Positions 16,395 to 25,193 of a DNA stretch of 64,000 bases are shown in pieces. Source of the stretch: Variovorax sp. WS11 (GTDB taxonomy: Bacteria > Pseudomonadota > Gammaproteobacteria > Burkholderiales > Burkholderiaceae_C); the NCBI RefSeq assembly GCF_010499245.1, contig NZ_JAAGOW010000002.1, positions 124,001 through 188,000 of the forward strand. The letters are read 5' to 3'. The stretch's first letter is position 1. Every line of letters starts with the position of its first letter. The position numbers were made by a program, and so were the translations under genes. Below the pieces are notes generated by a model. That model made no database searches. It saw nothing but the letters and a program-made list of their open reading frames with translations, and had not been told where the DNA came from.

Positions 16395-16864
16395 GCGCGC
16401 TTCGCCGCCTTGCGGACGGACGAAGGCGCGGGCAGCGCGGGCTTGCGCACCGCGCGCGGAGTCTGTGCGGGGATGAGCGGCGGCCGCTGCCCGGTGTGCA
16501 TCCAGGCATCGTAGAAGTCGATCTTCTTCTCGACCAGCGTCAGCGCGCGCTTCGACTCGGCGATGGTCGCGTTCACGCGCTCCCGGTGGGCGGCGAGCAG
16601 GTCGCGGCGCTGGCGCAGGCTGCGGCTGCCCTGCATCACCAGCACGGTGTACTCGCGCATCTCGGCGATCGACATGCCGGTGGCGCGCAGGCGCTCCATC
16701 AGGTCCAGCCAGCCCACATGCAGCTCGCCGTAGACGCGCCGGCCGCCCTCGTCGCGCGCCACGCCGGGCACCAGGCCCTGGGCCTCGTACCAGCGGATGG
16801 CGTGCACGCTGCGGCCGGTGCGCGCGGCCAGCTCGCCGATGCGCAGGCTGGGGCTAGCCGGCAC
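16391..16864 (-). CDS. MerR-family transcription regulator
   Basis: A 157-residue regulator. The wHTH is at the N-terminus (LRIGELAARTGRSVHAIRWYEAQGLV, then GRRVYGELHVGWLDLMERLRATG). A long dimerisation helix follows (RSLRQRRDLLAAHRERVNATIAESKRAL as a run of heptads) and a short basic tail. No metal-binding cysteines are present, so an organic ligand is more likely. It overlaps the preceding NTF2-like gene by 11 bases and the following aminotransferase by ATGA. A MerR-type promoter heads the operon at 17315-17345, so it probably controls its own operon. Confidence 0.9.
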   Translation of the reverse strand: MPASPSLRIGELAARTGRSVHAIRWYEAQGLVPGVARDEGGRRVYGELHVGWLDLMERLRATGMSIAEMREYTVLVMQGSRSLRQRRDLLAAHRERVNATIAESKRALTLVEKKIDFYDAWMHTGQRPPLIPAQTPRAVRKPALPAPSSVRKAAKRA

Positions 16865-17273
16865 GCGCAGGCGCCTCCAGCACGGCGTCGACCAAGGCAG
16901 TGTCGAGGTACTCCGTCAGCGACACGACCTTGCCGCCGGCCAGGCGGTAGATGAAGCAGTACTCGTTGTCATAGCGCTGCCCGGATTTCGTGCTCACCTC
17001 GCCGCGGCATTGCACGACGACCTGGTCGTCCTCGGCGATGAAGGACTCGGCGGTGTTGCGGTAACGGCCCTCGAACTGGGCGTACAGGGGCGTGAGCAGC
17101 CGGTCTTGCACCACCTGCCGGCCCTCGTAGGTGCCCGACCAGGCGGTGCGCCCCTTCATGATCCAGCGGAAGTCCTCCGCCAGGCTCTCGATGAAAGGCC
17201 TGCCGTTGCCCTGGGCGAGCTCGGCGTGGATGTGCTGGACGATCTGCTTGTTGCTATTGGCGCTGGCGTTCAT
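16854..17273 (-). CDS. NTF2/SnoaL-like protein
   Basis: A 139-residue protein of the cystatin-like NTF2 superfamily. The family pattern is clear: an early helix, then EDFRWIMKGRTAWSGTYEGRQVV, GRYRNTAESFIAEDDQVVVQCRGE and DNEYCFIYRLAGGKVVSLTEYLDT. The ATG at 17273 is preceded by AAAGGAAA; the longer frame to 17312 has no ribosome site. Such proteins are enzymes or ligand binders of diverse function. It is first in a MerR-controlled operon with the transaminase, so a role with the same amine or keto substrate is plausible but unproven. Confidence 0.82.
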   Translation of the reverse strand: MNASANSNKQIVQHIHAELAQGNGRPFIESLAEDFRWIMKGRTAWSGTYEGRQVVQDRLLTPLYAQFEGRYRNTAESFIAEDDQVVVQCRGEVSTKSGQRYDNEYCFIYRLAGGKVVSLTEYLDTALVDAVLEAPARAG

Positions 17274-17314
17274 GGCATGTTTCCTTTGGATGGACCGGAC
17301 GACCCGGTTCATTC

Positions 17315-17345
17315 ATTGGAAATGCTGGAGCGCACTCTAGGTCAA
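17315..17345 (-). promoter_or_regulatory. MerR-type promoter with 19-base spacer
   Basis: On the minus strand a -35 TTGACC (17345-17340) and a -10 TCCAAT (17320-17315) are separated by 19 bases. That long spacer is the hallmark of MerR-activated promoters. The spacer carries a near-perfect dyad, CTAGAG-TGCG-CTCCAG. It starts about 40 bases upstream of the NTF2-like gene that heads the merR operon. Confidence 0.7.
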
Positions 17346-17373
17346 GCGCGCCGCGAACTCAACGCCGTGCGGC

Positions 17374-17751
17374 TCAATTCCTGCGGCTCAGCCGCTCGCA
17401 ATAGTCGAGCAGCAGCTCGATCTCGGCCGACTTGTCGAAGAAGGCATCCGCGCCCAGCGCCTTGGAGCGCGCCCGCATATCGGGCGTGGCGTAGTTGCTC
17501 AGCACCACCACCTTCTGATGCGCGCTGCGCCGGCGCACGGCATCGACCACGCCGAGTCCATTGCCCTGCTCGAGGAACAGATCGACGATGGCCATGTCCC
17601 AGCCGTCGCGATGATGGGCCAGCCAGTCCACGGCCTCGCGCTCGCCGGCCGCGTGCGCCACCACGGTGGCGTCCGCAATGTCTTCCAGGAAGCCCACGAG
17701 GTTTTCCCGAATCACGGGGTTGTCTTCAACCAGGTAGGTCTTGAAAGTCAT
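17374..17751 (-). CDS. single-domain response regulator
   Basis: A 125-residue CheY-like receiver with no output domain. The acidic pocket is VEDN, the phosphoacceptor is D57 in AIVDLFLE, and the later Ser/Thr and Lys are in VLSNYAT and FFDKSAE. No kinase gene is nearby. It could act by protein contact or as a phosphate sink. It precedes the NTF2-MerR-transaminase operon on the same strand with a 100-base gap that contains a separate promoter, so it is probably not part of it. Confidence 0.88.
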   Translation of the reverse strand: MTFKTYLVEDNPVIRENLVGFLEDIADATVVAHAAGEREAVDWLAHHRDGWDMAIVDLFLEQGNGLGVVDAVRRRSAHQKVVVLSNYATPDMRARSKALGADAFFDKSAEIELLLDYCERLSRRN

Positions 17752-17896
17752 GGCGGGCGGAGAAGCGAAAGAGTTGTCGTCTGCTTTTTCTGGCTTGATG
17801 TCATGATGAACCGCAGCCGGCAGCGGCCGGTGGGTCATCGGGTTCAACGCGGGTAGGCAAAGGCCTACCTGACTAATACGAAGGTTTTGCTCAGGT

Positions 17897-18913
17897 ATGG
17901 CAACAACACGTTTCGTCGATATCCAGGCGTTATCGGCCCTGGTTCGAACCATGGGAGTGCCGCGCTTCCTCGAGACGCTGGCCCAGACCCTTCGCGAAGA
18001 TTTCCTGCGCTGGCCCGACTTCGACAAGTCGGCCCGTCTGGCCAGCCATTCGCCGCTGGGGGTGATCGAGCTGATGCCGGTGTCGGACGCCACGCACTAT
18101 GCGTTCAAGTACGTCAACGGCCACCCCGCCAACACGGCCCGCGGCCTGCCCACGGTGATGGCCTTCGGCGTGCTGGCCGAGGTGGAGACCGGCTTCCCGC
18201 TGCTCCTTGCCGAGCTCACGCTGACCACCGCGCTGCGCACCGCCGCCATGTCGGCGCTGGCGGCGCAGGCGGTGGCCCGCCCGGGCGTGCGCAGCATGGC
18301 GCTGATCGGCAACGGCGCGCAGGCCGAGTTCCAGGCCCTGGCCTTCCACGCGTTGCTGGGCGTGGACGATCTGCGGGTCTACGACCTCGATCCGGCCGCC
18401 ACCGACAAGCTGGAGCGCAACCTGGCGGCCTATCCGGCGCTGCGCGTGCAGCGCGCGGCCGGCATCGCCGAGGCCGTGCGCGGCGCCGACATCGTGAGCA
18501 CGCTGACCGCCCGCAAGGCGCGCGCGACCATCCTCACGCCCGACATGATCGAGCCGGGCATGCACATCAACGCGGTCGGCGGCGACTGCCCCGGCAAGAC
18601 CGAGCTGCACGTGGACGTGCTGAAGGCCTCGCGCGTGTTCGTCGAGTACGCGCCGCAGACGCGCATCGAGGGTGAAATCCAGCAGTTGCCGGCCGACTTC
18701 CCGGTGGTCGAGCTGTGGCGCGTGCTCGCGGGCGCGGAGCCCGGCCGGCAGGACGAAGTCGAGGTCACAGTGTTCGACTCGGTGGGCTTCGCGCTGGAGG
18801 ACTACTCGGCGCTGCGCCTGGTCCACCGCCTCGCAATGGAGCACGGCCTCGGGCAGGACGTCGCGCTGGCGCCGCCGGACGGCGACCCCAAGGACCTGCT
18901 GCGCCTCTTATAG
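17897..18913 (+). CDS. ornithine cyclodeaminase family protein
   Basis: A 338-residue NAD-binding enzyme of the ornithine cyclodeaminase/mu-crystallin family. The N-terminal part has the long ornithine cyclodeaminase layout (HYAFKYVNGHPANTARGLPTVMAF). The Rossmann segment is RSMALIGNGAQAEFQALAF, and INAVGGDCPGKTEL carries the family Asp near the active site. In bacteria this enzyme turns ornithine into proline and ammonia; related members reduce imines. It is divergent from the response regulator. Its stop overlaps the convergent gshA stop by six bases. Confidence 0.9.
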   Translation: MATTRFVDIQALSALVRTMGVPRFLETLAQTLREDFLRWPDFDKSARLASHSPLGVIELMPVSDATHYAFKYVNGHPANTARGLPTVMAFGVLAEVETGFPLLLAELTLTTALRTAAMSALAAQAVARPGVRSMALIGNGAQAEFQALAFHALLGVDDLRVYDLDPAATDKLERNLAAYPALRVQRAAGIAEAVRGADIVSTLTARKARATILTPDMIEPGMHINAVGGDCPGKTELHVDVLKASRVFVEYAPQTRIEGEIQQLPADFPVVELWRVLAGAEPGRQDEVEVTVFDSVGFALEDYSALRLVHRLAMEHGLGQDVALAPPDGDPKDLLRLL

Positions 18914-20485
18914 CGCCGCCGGCTGGCTGGCCATGTGCGGCGCGTCGATCCAGTGCTTGCGGAAGCCCAGGCGCGCCGGCGAGACGTATTGCTCGCGGTA
19001 GAGCTCGAAGGGCATGGTGTCGGCAGCCTCGATCTGCTTCTGCGCCTCGACGGAGTCCCGCGACGCGCGCTCGAACAGCGCCTGCTGCTCGGCGCTGAAG
19101 GGCAAGGCCAGCAGCGCGGCACGCGTCTCCTCGGAGCGCGCACGCACGAAGCCGACGAAGGAATCGTCGTGCGATTGCGCCATCGCCTCGAGCACCCGCG
19201 CCGAGGGCAGCCCGGCCGGCTCGGCCAGCGCCTTGCGGGCGGCGCGGATCGCCTCGGCGTGGCGGCTCCCGCCATGGGCCGCATCGAGCGCGTCGGCGAT
19301 CGGTCCGAAGGCCTCCAGCAGCTCGGCGCCCCATTCGGTCAGCCCTTGCTCGCGGCCGCTGCGCAGCAGCTTCAGCCCCGGCTCGCGCCCGCGCGCGGCC
19401 GTGAGGTTCTGGTTGTGGGCCAGCTCGGCGATCTCGTCGCGGGTATCGGGCGGGCTGTCGGCCAGCAGGCAGTGCAGCAGGAACACATCCAGGAAGCGCA
19501 TGGTGGAGGCGTTGATGCCGATGGGCTCGAAGGGGTCGAGGTCCATCAGCCGCACCTCCACGTACTCCACGCCGCGCTCGCGCAGCGCATGCAGCGGCCG
19601 CTCGCCCGGGAAGATCACGCGCTTGGGCCGGATCGTGCCGTAGAACTCGTTCTCGATCTGCAGCAGGCTGGTGGCGAGCTGGTTGTACTCGCCGCCCAGG
19701 TTCTGGATGCCGATCGTCTCGTAAGCCGACCAGGGCCGCGTCAGCGCGTCCTGCAGCGATGCGGCGTAGCCGTCGAGGCTGTTGTAGCTCACGGCCAGCG
19801 AGGCCTGGGCCTCGCTCTGGTAGCCCAGTCGTCCCATGCGCAGCGAGGTGCCGTGGGGCATGTGCATGCTGCCCTCGCCCAGCGGCTTCAGTTCGTGCGC
19901 GCGGCCGGCCACGAAGGTCGAGCACACGGCCGGCGAAGCGCCGAACAGGTAGAGCAGCAGGAAGGCATGGCGGCGGAAGTTGCGGATCAGCGCGAAGTAC
20001 TGCTCGCTCGACACCTCCGGCAGCGACCAGTTGTAGTGGATGCCCGAGATGGTCTGCATGCGCCGCCCGTAGCGGTGGCTCAGGCCCATGCGGTAGACGC
20101 TCTTGGCGCGGCCCACGTTCGAGGAGCCGTAGCGGCCGATCGGGATGGTCTCGTCCGGCGGCAGGCCGCAGGGCATGCTCGACACCCACAGCCGCTCGTC
20201 GCCGGCCTCGGCCAGCACGCGGTAGGTGAACTGGTGGACCTGCGTGAGCTCGGCGAGGCAGGCCTCGACGTCGGCATGCACGCCGGTGATGAGCTCCAGC
20301 TGCGATTCGCTGAAGTCGGTGGTGATGTGGGGGTGGGTCAGGGCCGACCCGAGGGCGGCCGGATGCGGCGTCAGCGCCAGCTTGCCGTCGGGCTGGGCGC
20401 GCAGGCTCTCCTTCTCGATCCCTCGGCGGACTCCCTTCAGGCGCGCGGGTGTCAGCGCTCCCAGGCGCTCCTGCAATTTGCTCAT
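18908..20485 (-). CDS. gshA: glutamate--cysteine ligase (proteobacterial GshA)
   Basis: A 525-residue enzyme for the first step of glutathione synthesis, joining glutamate to cysteine at the gamma position. Family motifs include RRGIEKESLR, TDFSESQLELITGVH, WVSSMPCGLPPDETIPIGRYG and GIQNLGGEYNQLATSLLQIENEFYG (split family motif). The ATG at 20485 begins MSKLQERLGAL; the longer frame upstream adds sequence unlike the family. It is convergent with the ornithine cyclodeaminase. Its product gamma-Glu-Cys is also a sulfur donor for some EgtB enzymes, and egtB is in this window. Confidence 0.96.
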   Translation of the reverse strand: MSKLQERLGALTPARLKGVRRGIEKESLRAQPDGKLALTPHPAALGSALTHPHITTDFSESQLELITGVHADVEACLAELTQVHQFTYRVLAEAGDERLWVSSMPCGLPPDETIPIGRYGSSNVGRAKSVYRMGLSHRYGRRMQTISGIHYNWSLPEVSSEQYFALIRNFRRHAFLLLYLFGASPAVCSTFVAGRAHELKPLGEGSMHMPHGTSLRMGRLGYQSEAQASLAVSYNSLDGYAASLQDALTRPWSAYETIGIQNLGGEYNQLATSLLQIENEFYGTIRPKRVIFPGERPLHALRERGVEYVEVRLMDLDPFEPIGINASTMRFLDVFLLHCLLADSPPDTRDEIAELAHNQNLTAARGREPGLKLLRSGREQGLTEWGAELLEAFGPIADALDAAHGGSRHAEAIRAARKALAEPAGLPSARVLEAMAQSHDDSFVGFVRARSEETRAALLALPFSAEQQALFERASRDSVEAQKQIEAADTMPFELYREQYVSPARLGFRKHWIDAPHMASQPAAL

Positions 20486-20670
20486 GTCGTTATGACCCGT
20501 GAATCTTTGTGGGGCGGAAGGTAGCACGGCGGCAGACAGCCTGCTGACACCCGGTATTAAACGCCGGAACAGCCTTTCTGCTATAGCCGGGAACACCCAA
20601 TGCTTCCTGCTGCGCGCCCCCTGCTAGCATGCGCCGGCGCCGGCACGCCGCCGGCAAGGAGGAGAGAGCC

Positions 20671-21921
20671 ATGGTCGATGTGGTGCAGAGCGTCCTGTCG
20701 TTCAATGCGGGGCGCGACCCCGATCGCCTCCAGAAGAAGTACAAGGCCATGCGCAAGGACGCCTTCGTCTTCCTGCGCGGCAGCTGCCACCGCTTCTACG
20801 AAACCCTGGCTCCGGGCGCCCTGCCCGCCTCGCCGCTCGGCTGGGTCTGCGGCGACCTGCATCTCGAGAACTTCGGCAGCTTCAAGGGCGACAACGGGCT
20901 GGTCTACTTCGACATCAACGACTTCGACGAGGCCGCGCTCGCGCCCACCGCGTGGGACCTGGTGCGATTGCTCGCCAGCGTGCGCGTCGGCGCGGCCAGC
21001 ATCTCGCTGCGCAAGCCCGAGGCGCAGCATCTTTGCCGGAGCTTCGTCGACGCCTATGCCGAGGCCCTGGCGCTGGGCGAGGTGCGCTGGGTCGAGCGCG
21101 ACACGGCCAAGGGCCTGGTCGGCACGCTGCTGAAGGGGCTGCGCGAACGCAAGCTCGCGCGCTTCCTCGCCGATCGCACGCGGCTCAAACGCATCGACGG
21201 CAAGCAGGTCCGCCGCCTTGTCACCGACGACAAGGGCAGGAACAAGAAGCCCATGCCCGTCAGCGACGAGCAGCGCGAGCAGGTGAAGCAGCTGCTGCGC
21301 GCCTTTGCCAAGACCCAGCCGGACCCTCGCTACTACCGGGTGCTGGACGTGGCGCGGCGCGTCGCCGGCACCGGCAGCCTGGGCATGGAGCGCTACGTGA
21401 TCCTGGTCGAGGGCAAGGGCTCGGGCGGCAGCCATGCGCTGCTCGACCTGAAGCGCACGAGCGCCTCCTCGCTGCTGCCGCACGTGGCGACGGCCCAGCC
21501 GGCCTGGCCCAGCGAGGCCGAGCGTGCGATCGCGCTGCAGCAGCGCGTGCAGGCGGTGTCGGCCGGCCTGCTGCAGCCGCTGCACATGAACGGGCGCAGC
21601 CTGGTGCTGCGCCACCTGCAGCCCTCCGAGGACCGGGTGACGCTGGACCGATCGGCGCAGTCGCTGAAGTCGATGGAGCAGGTGCTGCGCACCATGGGCC
21701 GCATGGTGGCCTGGGGTCAGCTGCGCAGCGCGGGCCGCCAGGGCTCGGCCATTGCCGACGAGCTCATCGCCCATGCCAGCGACCGGCGCTGGCGCCAGCC
21801 CCTGCTCGATGCCTCGCGCGCCTGCGCGGCGGAGGTGGAAACCGATTGGAAGACCTACCGCGAGGCCTACGACGACGGCGTCTTCAGGCTGTGGCCAGAA
21901 CCCGAAGCAAAAAGCGGTTGA
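20671..21921 (+). CDS. DUF2252 family protein
   Basis: A 416-residue cytosolic protein. The DUF2252 core is visible: FLRGSCHRFYETL, then GDLHLENFGSFKGDNG, a protein-kinase-like Asp/Asn arrangement, then YFDINDFDEAALAPTAWDLVRLLAS. The C-terminal half has LVLRHLQPSEDRV. The function is not established for the family, though its fold suggests a phosphotransferase. The ATG at 20671 sits behind GGAGGAGAGAGCC. The 185-base gap shared with divergent gshA holds a TATAGC element but no clear operator. The 3' end overlaps the convergent esterase by 38 bases. Confidence 0.88.
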   Translation: MVDVVQSVLSFNAGRDPDRLQKKYKAMRKDAFVFLRGSCHRFYETLAPGALPASPLGWVCGDLHLENFGSFKGDNGLVYFDINDFDEAALAPTAWDLVRLLASVRVGAASISLRKPEAQHLCRSFVDAYAEALALGEVRWVERDTAKGLVGTLLKGLRERKLARFLADRTRLKRIDGKQVRRLVTDDKGRNKKPMPVSDEQREQVKQLLRAFAKTQPDPRYYRVLDVARRVAGTGSLGMERYVILVEGKGSGGSHALLDLKRTSASSLLPHVATAQPAWPSEAERAIALQQRVQAVSAGLLQPLHMNGRSLVLRHLQPSEDRVTLDRSAQSLKSMEQVLRTMGRMVAWGQLRSAGRQGSAIADELIAHASDRRWRQPLLDASRACAAEVETDWKTYREAYDDGVFRLWPEPEAKSG

Positions 21922-22714
21922 GGTCGGCGATTTCTTCCATGCACACCGAGTGCTCCATCGGGTACTCGTGCCATTCGACGGTGTAGCCCAGCGCGGCCAG
22001 CGCATCGCGCGAAGCGCGGGCGCGTTCGATCTGGACCACGCCGTCGCGCGTGCCGTGGCCGAGGAAGATCGGCGTCTTGTGGTTGGCCGCATGGCGCTCG
22101 GCGGCCGTGGTCGCCGCCAGCGGCAGGTAGCCGGAGAGCCCGACGATCCCGCCCAGCCGCTCGGCATGGCGCAGCCCGGTCAGCAGCGCCATCGCGCAGC
22201 CCTGGGAAAAGCCGGCGATCACGATGCGATCGGCGGCGATGCCGCGCTGCTTCTCGTTGGCGATCAGCGCCTCGATCGAGGCCTGCGAGCGGCGCAGGCC
22301 GGCGTCGTCCTCGCGCTTGACCAGATCGGCCGCGGCGATGTCGTACCAGGCCGGCATGCGGTAGCCGCCGTTGATGGTGACCGGGATCACCGGCGCGTTG
22401 GGGAACACGAAGCGCACCGCGCCGACGGCCGACAGGTCGAGCTCGTTGGCGATGGGCACGAAGTCATTGCCGTCGGCGCCCAGGCCGTGCATCAGCAGGA
22501 TGGTGGCGGTGGGGTTCGGGCCGGTTTCGATTTCGATGGGGCGAGGGACATGGGTGGGTGAAGTTGCCTGGAAGATGCCGAGTGTGCCGCATCGGCCTCG
22601 GCGCAGCCCGGCGCGCAGGGTCCGCTCAGGAGCGCGTTGGGCTTCACAAGAACATATAGTTACCGACTTCGTTGAATTAATTGTCTTTGCATGAGCACGG
22701 CCAATGCCTAGCAT
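21884..22714 (-). CDS. carboxylesterase / phospholipase family alpha-beta hydrolase, start uncertain
   Basis: A serine hydrolase of the YpfH/EstB type. The oxyanion region is LLMHGLGADGNDFVPI, the nucleophile is in IAGFSQGCAMAL, and the acid and base are GHGTRDGVV and YPMEHSVCMEE. Homologous sequence begins near 22548 (RPIEIETGP). In this frame no ATG, GTG or TTG lies near there; the only ATG is at 22714, giving an atypical extension. An ATG at 22552 lies one base out of frame, and one extra C in the C-run (about 22540) would join it properly. A small indel or error at the start is likely. Confidence 0.75.
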   Translation of the reverse strand: MLGIGRAHAKTINSTKSVTICSCEAQRAPERTLRAGLRRGRCGTLGIFQATSPTHVPRPIEIETGPNPTATILLMHGLGADGNDFVPIANELDLSAVGAVRFVFPNAPVIPVTINGGYRMPAWYDIAAADLVKREDDAGLRRSQASIEALIANEKQRGIAADRIVIAGFSQGCAMALLTGLRHAERLGGIVGLSGYLPLAATTAAERHAANHKTPIFLGHGTRDGVVQIERARASRDALAALGYTVEWHEYPMEHSVCMEEIADLNRFLLRVLATA

Positions 22715-22752
22715 CCCGGCGCGGCAGCCACCCCAGTAACAACAGGAAACAG

Positions 22753-24090
22753 ATGACCTCGCAACTCTCGCCCATGAGCCGGCGCAAGACCATCGTCGCC
22801 ACCACCATCGGCAACGGCCTGGAGTTCTTCGACTTCACCATCTACGGCTTTCTCGCGCTGGTGATCGGCAAGCTCTTCTTCCCCACGCTCGACGGCTACG
22901 GCCAGCTGCTGCTGACGGTGGGCACCTTCGGGGTCGGCTTCATCATGCGGCCGCTGGGCGGCATCGTGATCGGCGCCTACGCCGACCGCGCGGGGCGCAA
23001 GAAGGCGATGACGCTGACCATCTTCCTGATGGCGCTGGGCTGCGCCATGATCGGCTTCGCGCCCACCTACGCGCAGATCGGCGTCGCAGCGCCGCTCCTG
23101 ATCGTGCTGGCGCGGCTGATCCAGGGCTTCTCCGCCGGCGGCGAGGTCGGCGCCTCCACCACCCTGCTGGTCGAGCACGCGACGCCGGCCAACCGCGGCT
23201 ACATGGCGAGCTGGCAGTTCGCCAGCCAGGGCCTGGGCATCCTGCTCGGTGCGGCGGTGGCCGGCGGCCTGACCGCGGCGCTCGGCCCGCAGGGCATGGA
23301 AGCCTGGGGCTGGCGCGTGCCCTTCTTCATCGGCATGCTGATTGCGCCGGTGGGCATGTACATCCGCCGTCACCTGCACGAGTCGCTGGAAACCGCGGGC
23401 ACGCCCGCCGCCTCGGCCGCGCGGCGCAGCAGCCTCGCCGAGGTCTGCGGCGAGCACGGCAGGACGGTGCTGGCGGCCATCCTCAGCGTGCTCGGCGGCA
23501 CGGCCGCGGCCTATGTGGTGACTTTCTACATACCGACCTACGCGGTGCGCGAGCTGGGCCTGCCGCCGACGGTGGCGCTGTTCGGCGCCGTGCTCACGGG
23601 CCTGCTGTCCTTCGTGCTGTCGCCGCTGGTGGGCCTGGCCTCCGACCGCGTCGGGCGCAAGCCGCTGATCGTATGGGGCCGCATCGCGATGGCGCTGCTC
23701 ATCTATCCCGGGTTCTGGTGGCTCAACGCCGCGCCCTCGGCAGCGGTGCTGTTCATCGTGGTCGGGCTGCTGAGCACGGCGCTGGTGGTGCAGACCGTGC
23801 CCACCATCACCATGCTGCCCGAGATGTTTCCCAAGCATGTGCGCGCCAGCGGGATGTCGCTGGTCTACAGCGTGGGCGTGGCGCTGTTCGGCGGCTTCTC
23901 TCCCTTCGTCAGCACCTGGCTGGTGGGCGCCAGCGGCAACAAGCTGGCGCCGGCCTGGTACCTGCTGGGAATGACGCTGGTGTCGCTGCTGGGCCTGCTC
24001 TGGCTCAAGGACTTCACCGGGCGCGACATCGACGATGCCGCGGCCCACCAGCCGGACGCCGAACCCTCTGCAAGGACTGCCCGTGCCTAG
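22753..24090 (+). CDS. MHS-family MFS transporter (metabolite:H+ symporter)
   Basis: A 445-residue transporter with twelve predicted helices. The metabolite:H+ symporter signature GNGLEFFDFTIYGFLALVIG opens the protein. GAYADRAGRKKAM and SDRVGRKPL are the two loop 2-3/8-9 motifs, and GFSAGGEVGASTTLLVEH is typical of the family. Substrates of relatives are organic acids, betaines or amino acids. The ATG at 22753 follows AACAGGAAAC. It overlaps the DUF2817 peptidase start by eight bases, which suggests import of a substrate that the peptidase then hydrolyses. Confidence 0.9.
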   Translation: MTSQLSPMSRRKTIVATTIGNGLEFFDFTIYGFLALVIGKLFFPTLDGYGQLLLTVGTFGVGFIMRPLGGIVIGAYADRAGRKKAMTLTIFLMALGCAMIGFAPTYAQIGVAAPLLIVLARLIQGFSAGGEVGASTTLLVEHATPANRGYMASWQFASQGLGILLGAAVAGGLTAALGPQGMEAWGWRVPFFIGMLIAPVGMYIRRHLHESLETAGTPAASAARRSSLAEVCGEHGRTVLAAILSVLGGTAAAYVVTFYIPTYAVRELGLPPTVALFGAVLTGLLSFVLSPLVGLASDRVGRKPLIVWGRIAMALLIYPGFWWLNAAPSAAVLFIVVGLLSTALVVQTVPTITMLPEMFPKHVRASGMSLVYSVGVALFGGFSPFVSTWLVGASGNKLAPAWYLLGMTLVSLLGLLWLKDFTGRDIDDAAAHQPDAEPSARTARA

Positions 24091-25183
24091 CAGCGCCGCC
24101 ACCCGCCATTTCTCCGGCACCTACGCCGAGGCCCGCCGCAAGTTCCTCGAAGCGGCCGAGGCGCGCAGCGCGCGCATCGAGTCCTTCGTGCTCGAGGCCC
24201 ACCGCGGCGCGCTGGGCGAGACGCTGGCGACCGACACCGCCTACATCGGAACGCCGGGCGCCGCGAAGCTGCTGATCGTGAGCTCCGGCACGCATGGCCC
24301 CGAGGGCTTCTGCGGCTCGGGCTGCCAGGTCGCGACCCTGCACGACGAGGACCTGCTCGCGCGCTTGGCCGCGGCGCAGGTCGGGCTGCTGCTGGTGCAC
24401 GCGGTCAATCCGCACGGCTTCTCGCACCTGCACCGCACCAACGAGGACAACATCGACCTGAACCGCAACCACATCGACTTCGGCGCGCCGCTGCCGGTCA
24501 ATGCGAGCTATGCCGAGGTCGAGCCGCTGGTGCTGCCGGCGCAGTGGCCGCCCAGCACCGAGGACGACGCGGCCATGAACGCCTACATCGAGCGGCACGG
24601 CATGCGGGCCTTCCGCGCCGCGGTCACCGCCGGCCAGTACGGCTCGCCGCACGGCCTGTTCTACGGCGGCACCGCGCCCTCGTGGAGCAACCGCACCATG
24701 CGCGGCATCCTGCGCCGTCATGGCACCGCCGCCACGCACATCGGCTGGATCGACATCCACACCGGCCTCGGCCCCTATGGCCACGGCGAGAAGATCTACC
24801 CGGGCCGCAACGCACCGGCCGACCTGGCGCAGGCGCGCGCCTGGTGGGGGGCCGACGTGTTCGCACCCTTCGACGGGCAGTCGGCCTCGGCCGACGTCTC
24901 GGGGCCGGCGGTCTCGGCCGTCTACGACGAATGCACGCAGGCCAGCGCGGCGCTGATGGGCCTGGAGTTCGGCACCCTGCCCGACCAGGAAGTGCTGCTG
25001 CGCCTGCGCGCCGACACCTGGCTGCGCAGCCATCCCGAGGCGCCGCAGGCGCTGAAGCTCGGCATCCGGCAGCAGTTGCGCGAGGCCTTCTACTGCGACA
25101 ACGACGAGTGGAAAGGCATGGTGCTGGGGCAGGCGCGGGTGGTGCTGCTGCAGACCCTGCAGGGCCTGAAGCACGCGGCTTGA
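24083..25183 (+). CDS. DUF2817 / M14-like metallopeptidase
   Basis: A 366-residue zinc hydrolase of the DUF2817 group of M14 carboxypeptidases. Metal ligands are seen in SSGTHGPEGFCG (H..E) and in WIDIHTGLGPYG. The arginine and asparagine region is NEDNIDLNRNHIDF. The start is GTG 24083 within the upstream transporter, after AAGGAC, because no ATG gives a family-length product. Translational coupling to the MHS transporter implies a shared substrate, perhaps a peptide or N-acyl amino acid. The specificity cannot be deduced. Confidence 0.85.
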   Translation: MPSSAATRHFSGTYAEARRKFLEAAEARSARIESFVLEAHRGALGETLATDTAYIGTPGAAKLLIVSSGTHGPEGFCGSGCQVATLHDEDLLARLAAAQVGLLLVHAVNPHGFSHLHRTNEDNIDLNRNHIDFGAPLPVNASYAEVEPLVLPAQWPPSTEDDAAMNAYIERHGMRAFRAAVTAGQYGSPHGLFYGGTAPSWSNRTMRGILRRHGTAATHIGWIDIHTGLGPYGHGEKIYPGRNAPADLAQARAWWGADVFAPFDGQSASADVSGPAVSAVYDECTQASAALMGLEFGTLPDQEVLLRLRADTWLRSHPEAPQALKLGIRQQLREAFYCDNDEWKGMVLGQARVVLLQTLQGLKHAA

Positions 25184-25193
25184 GGCGCGCCGC

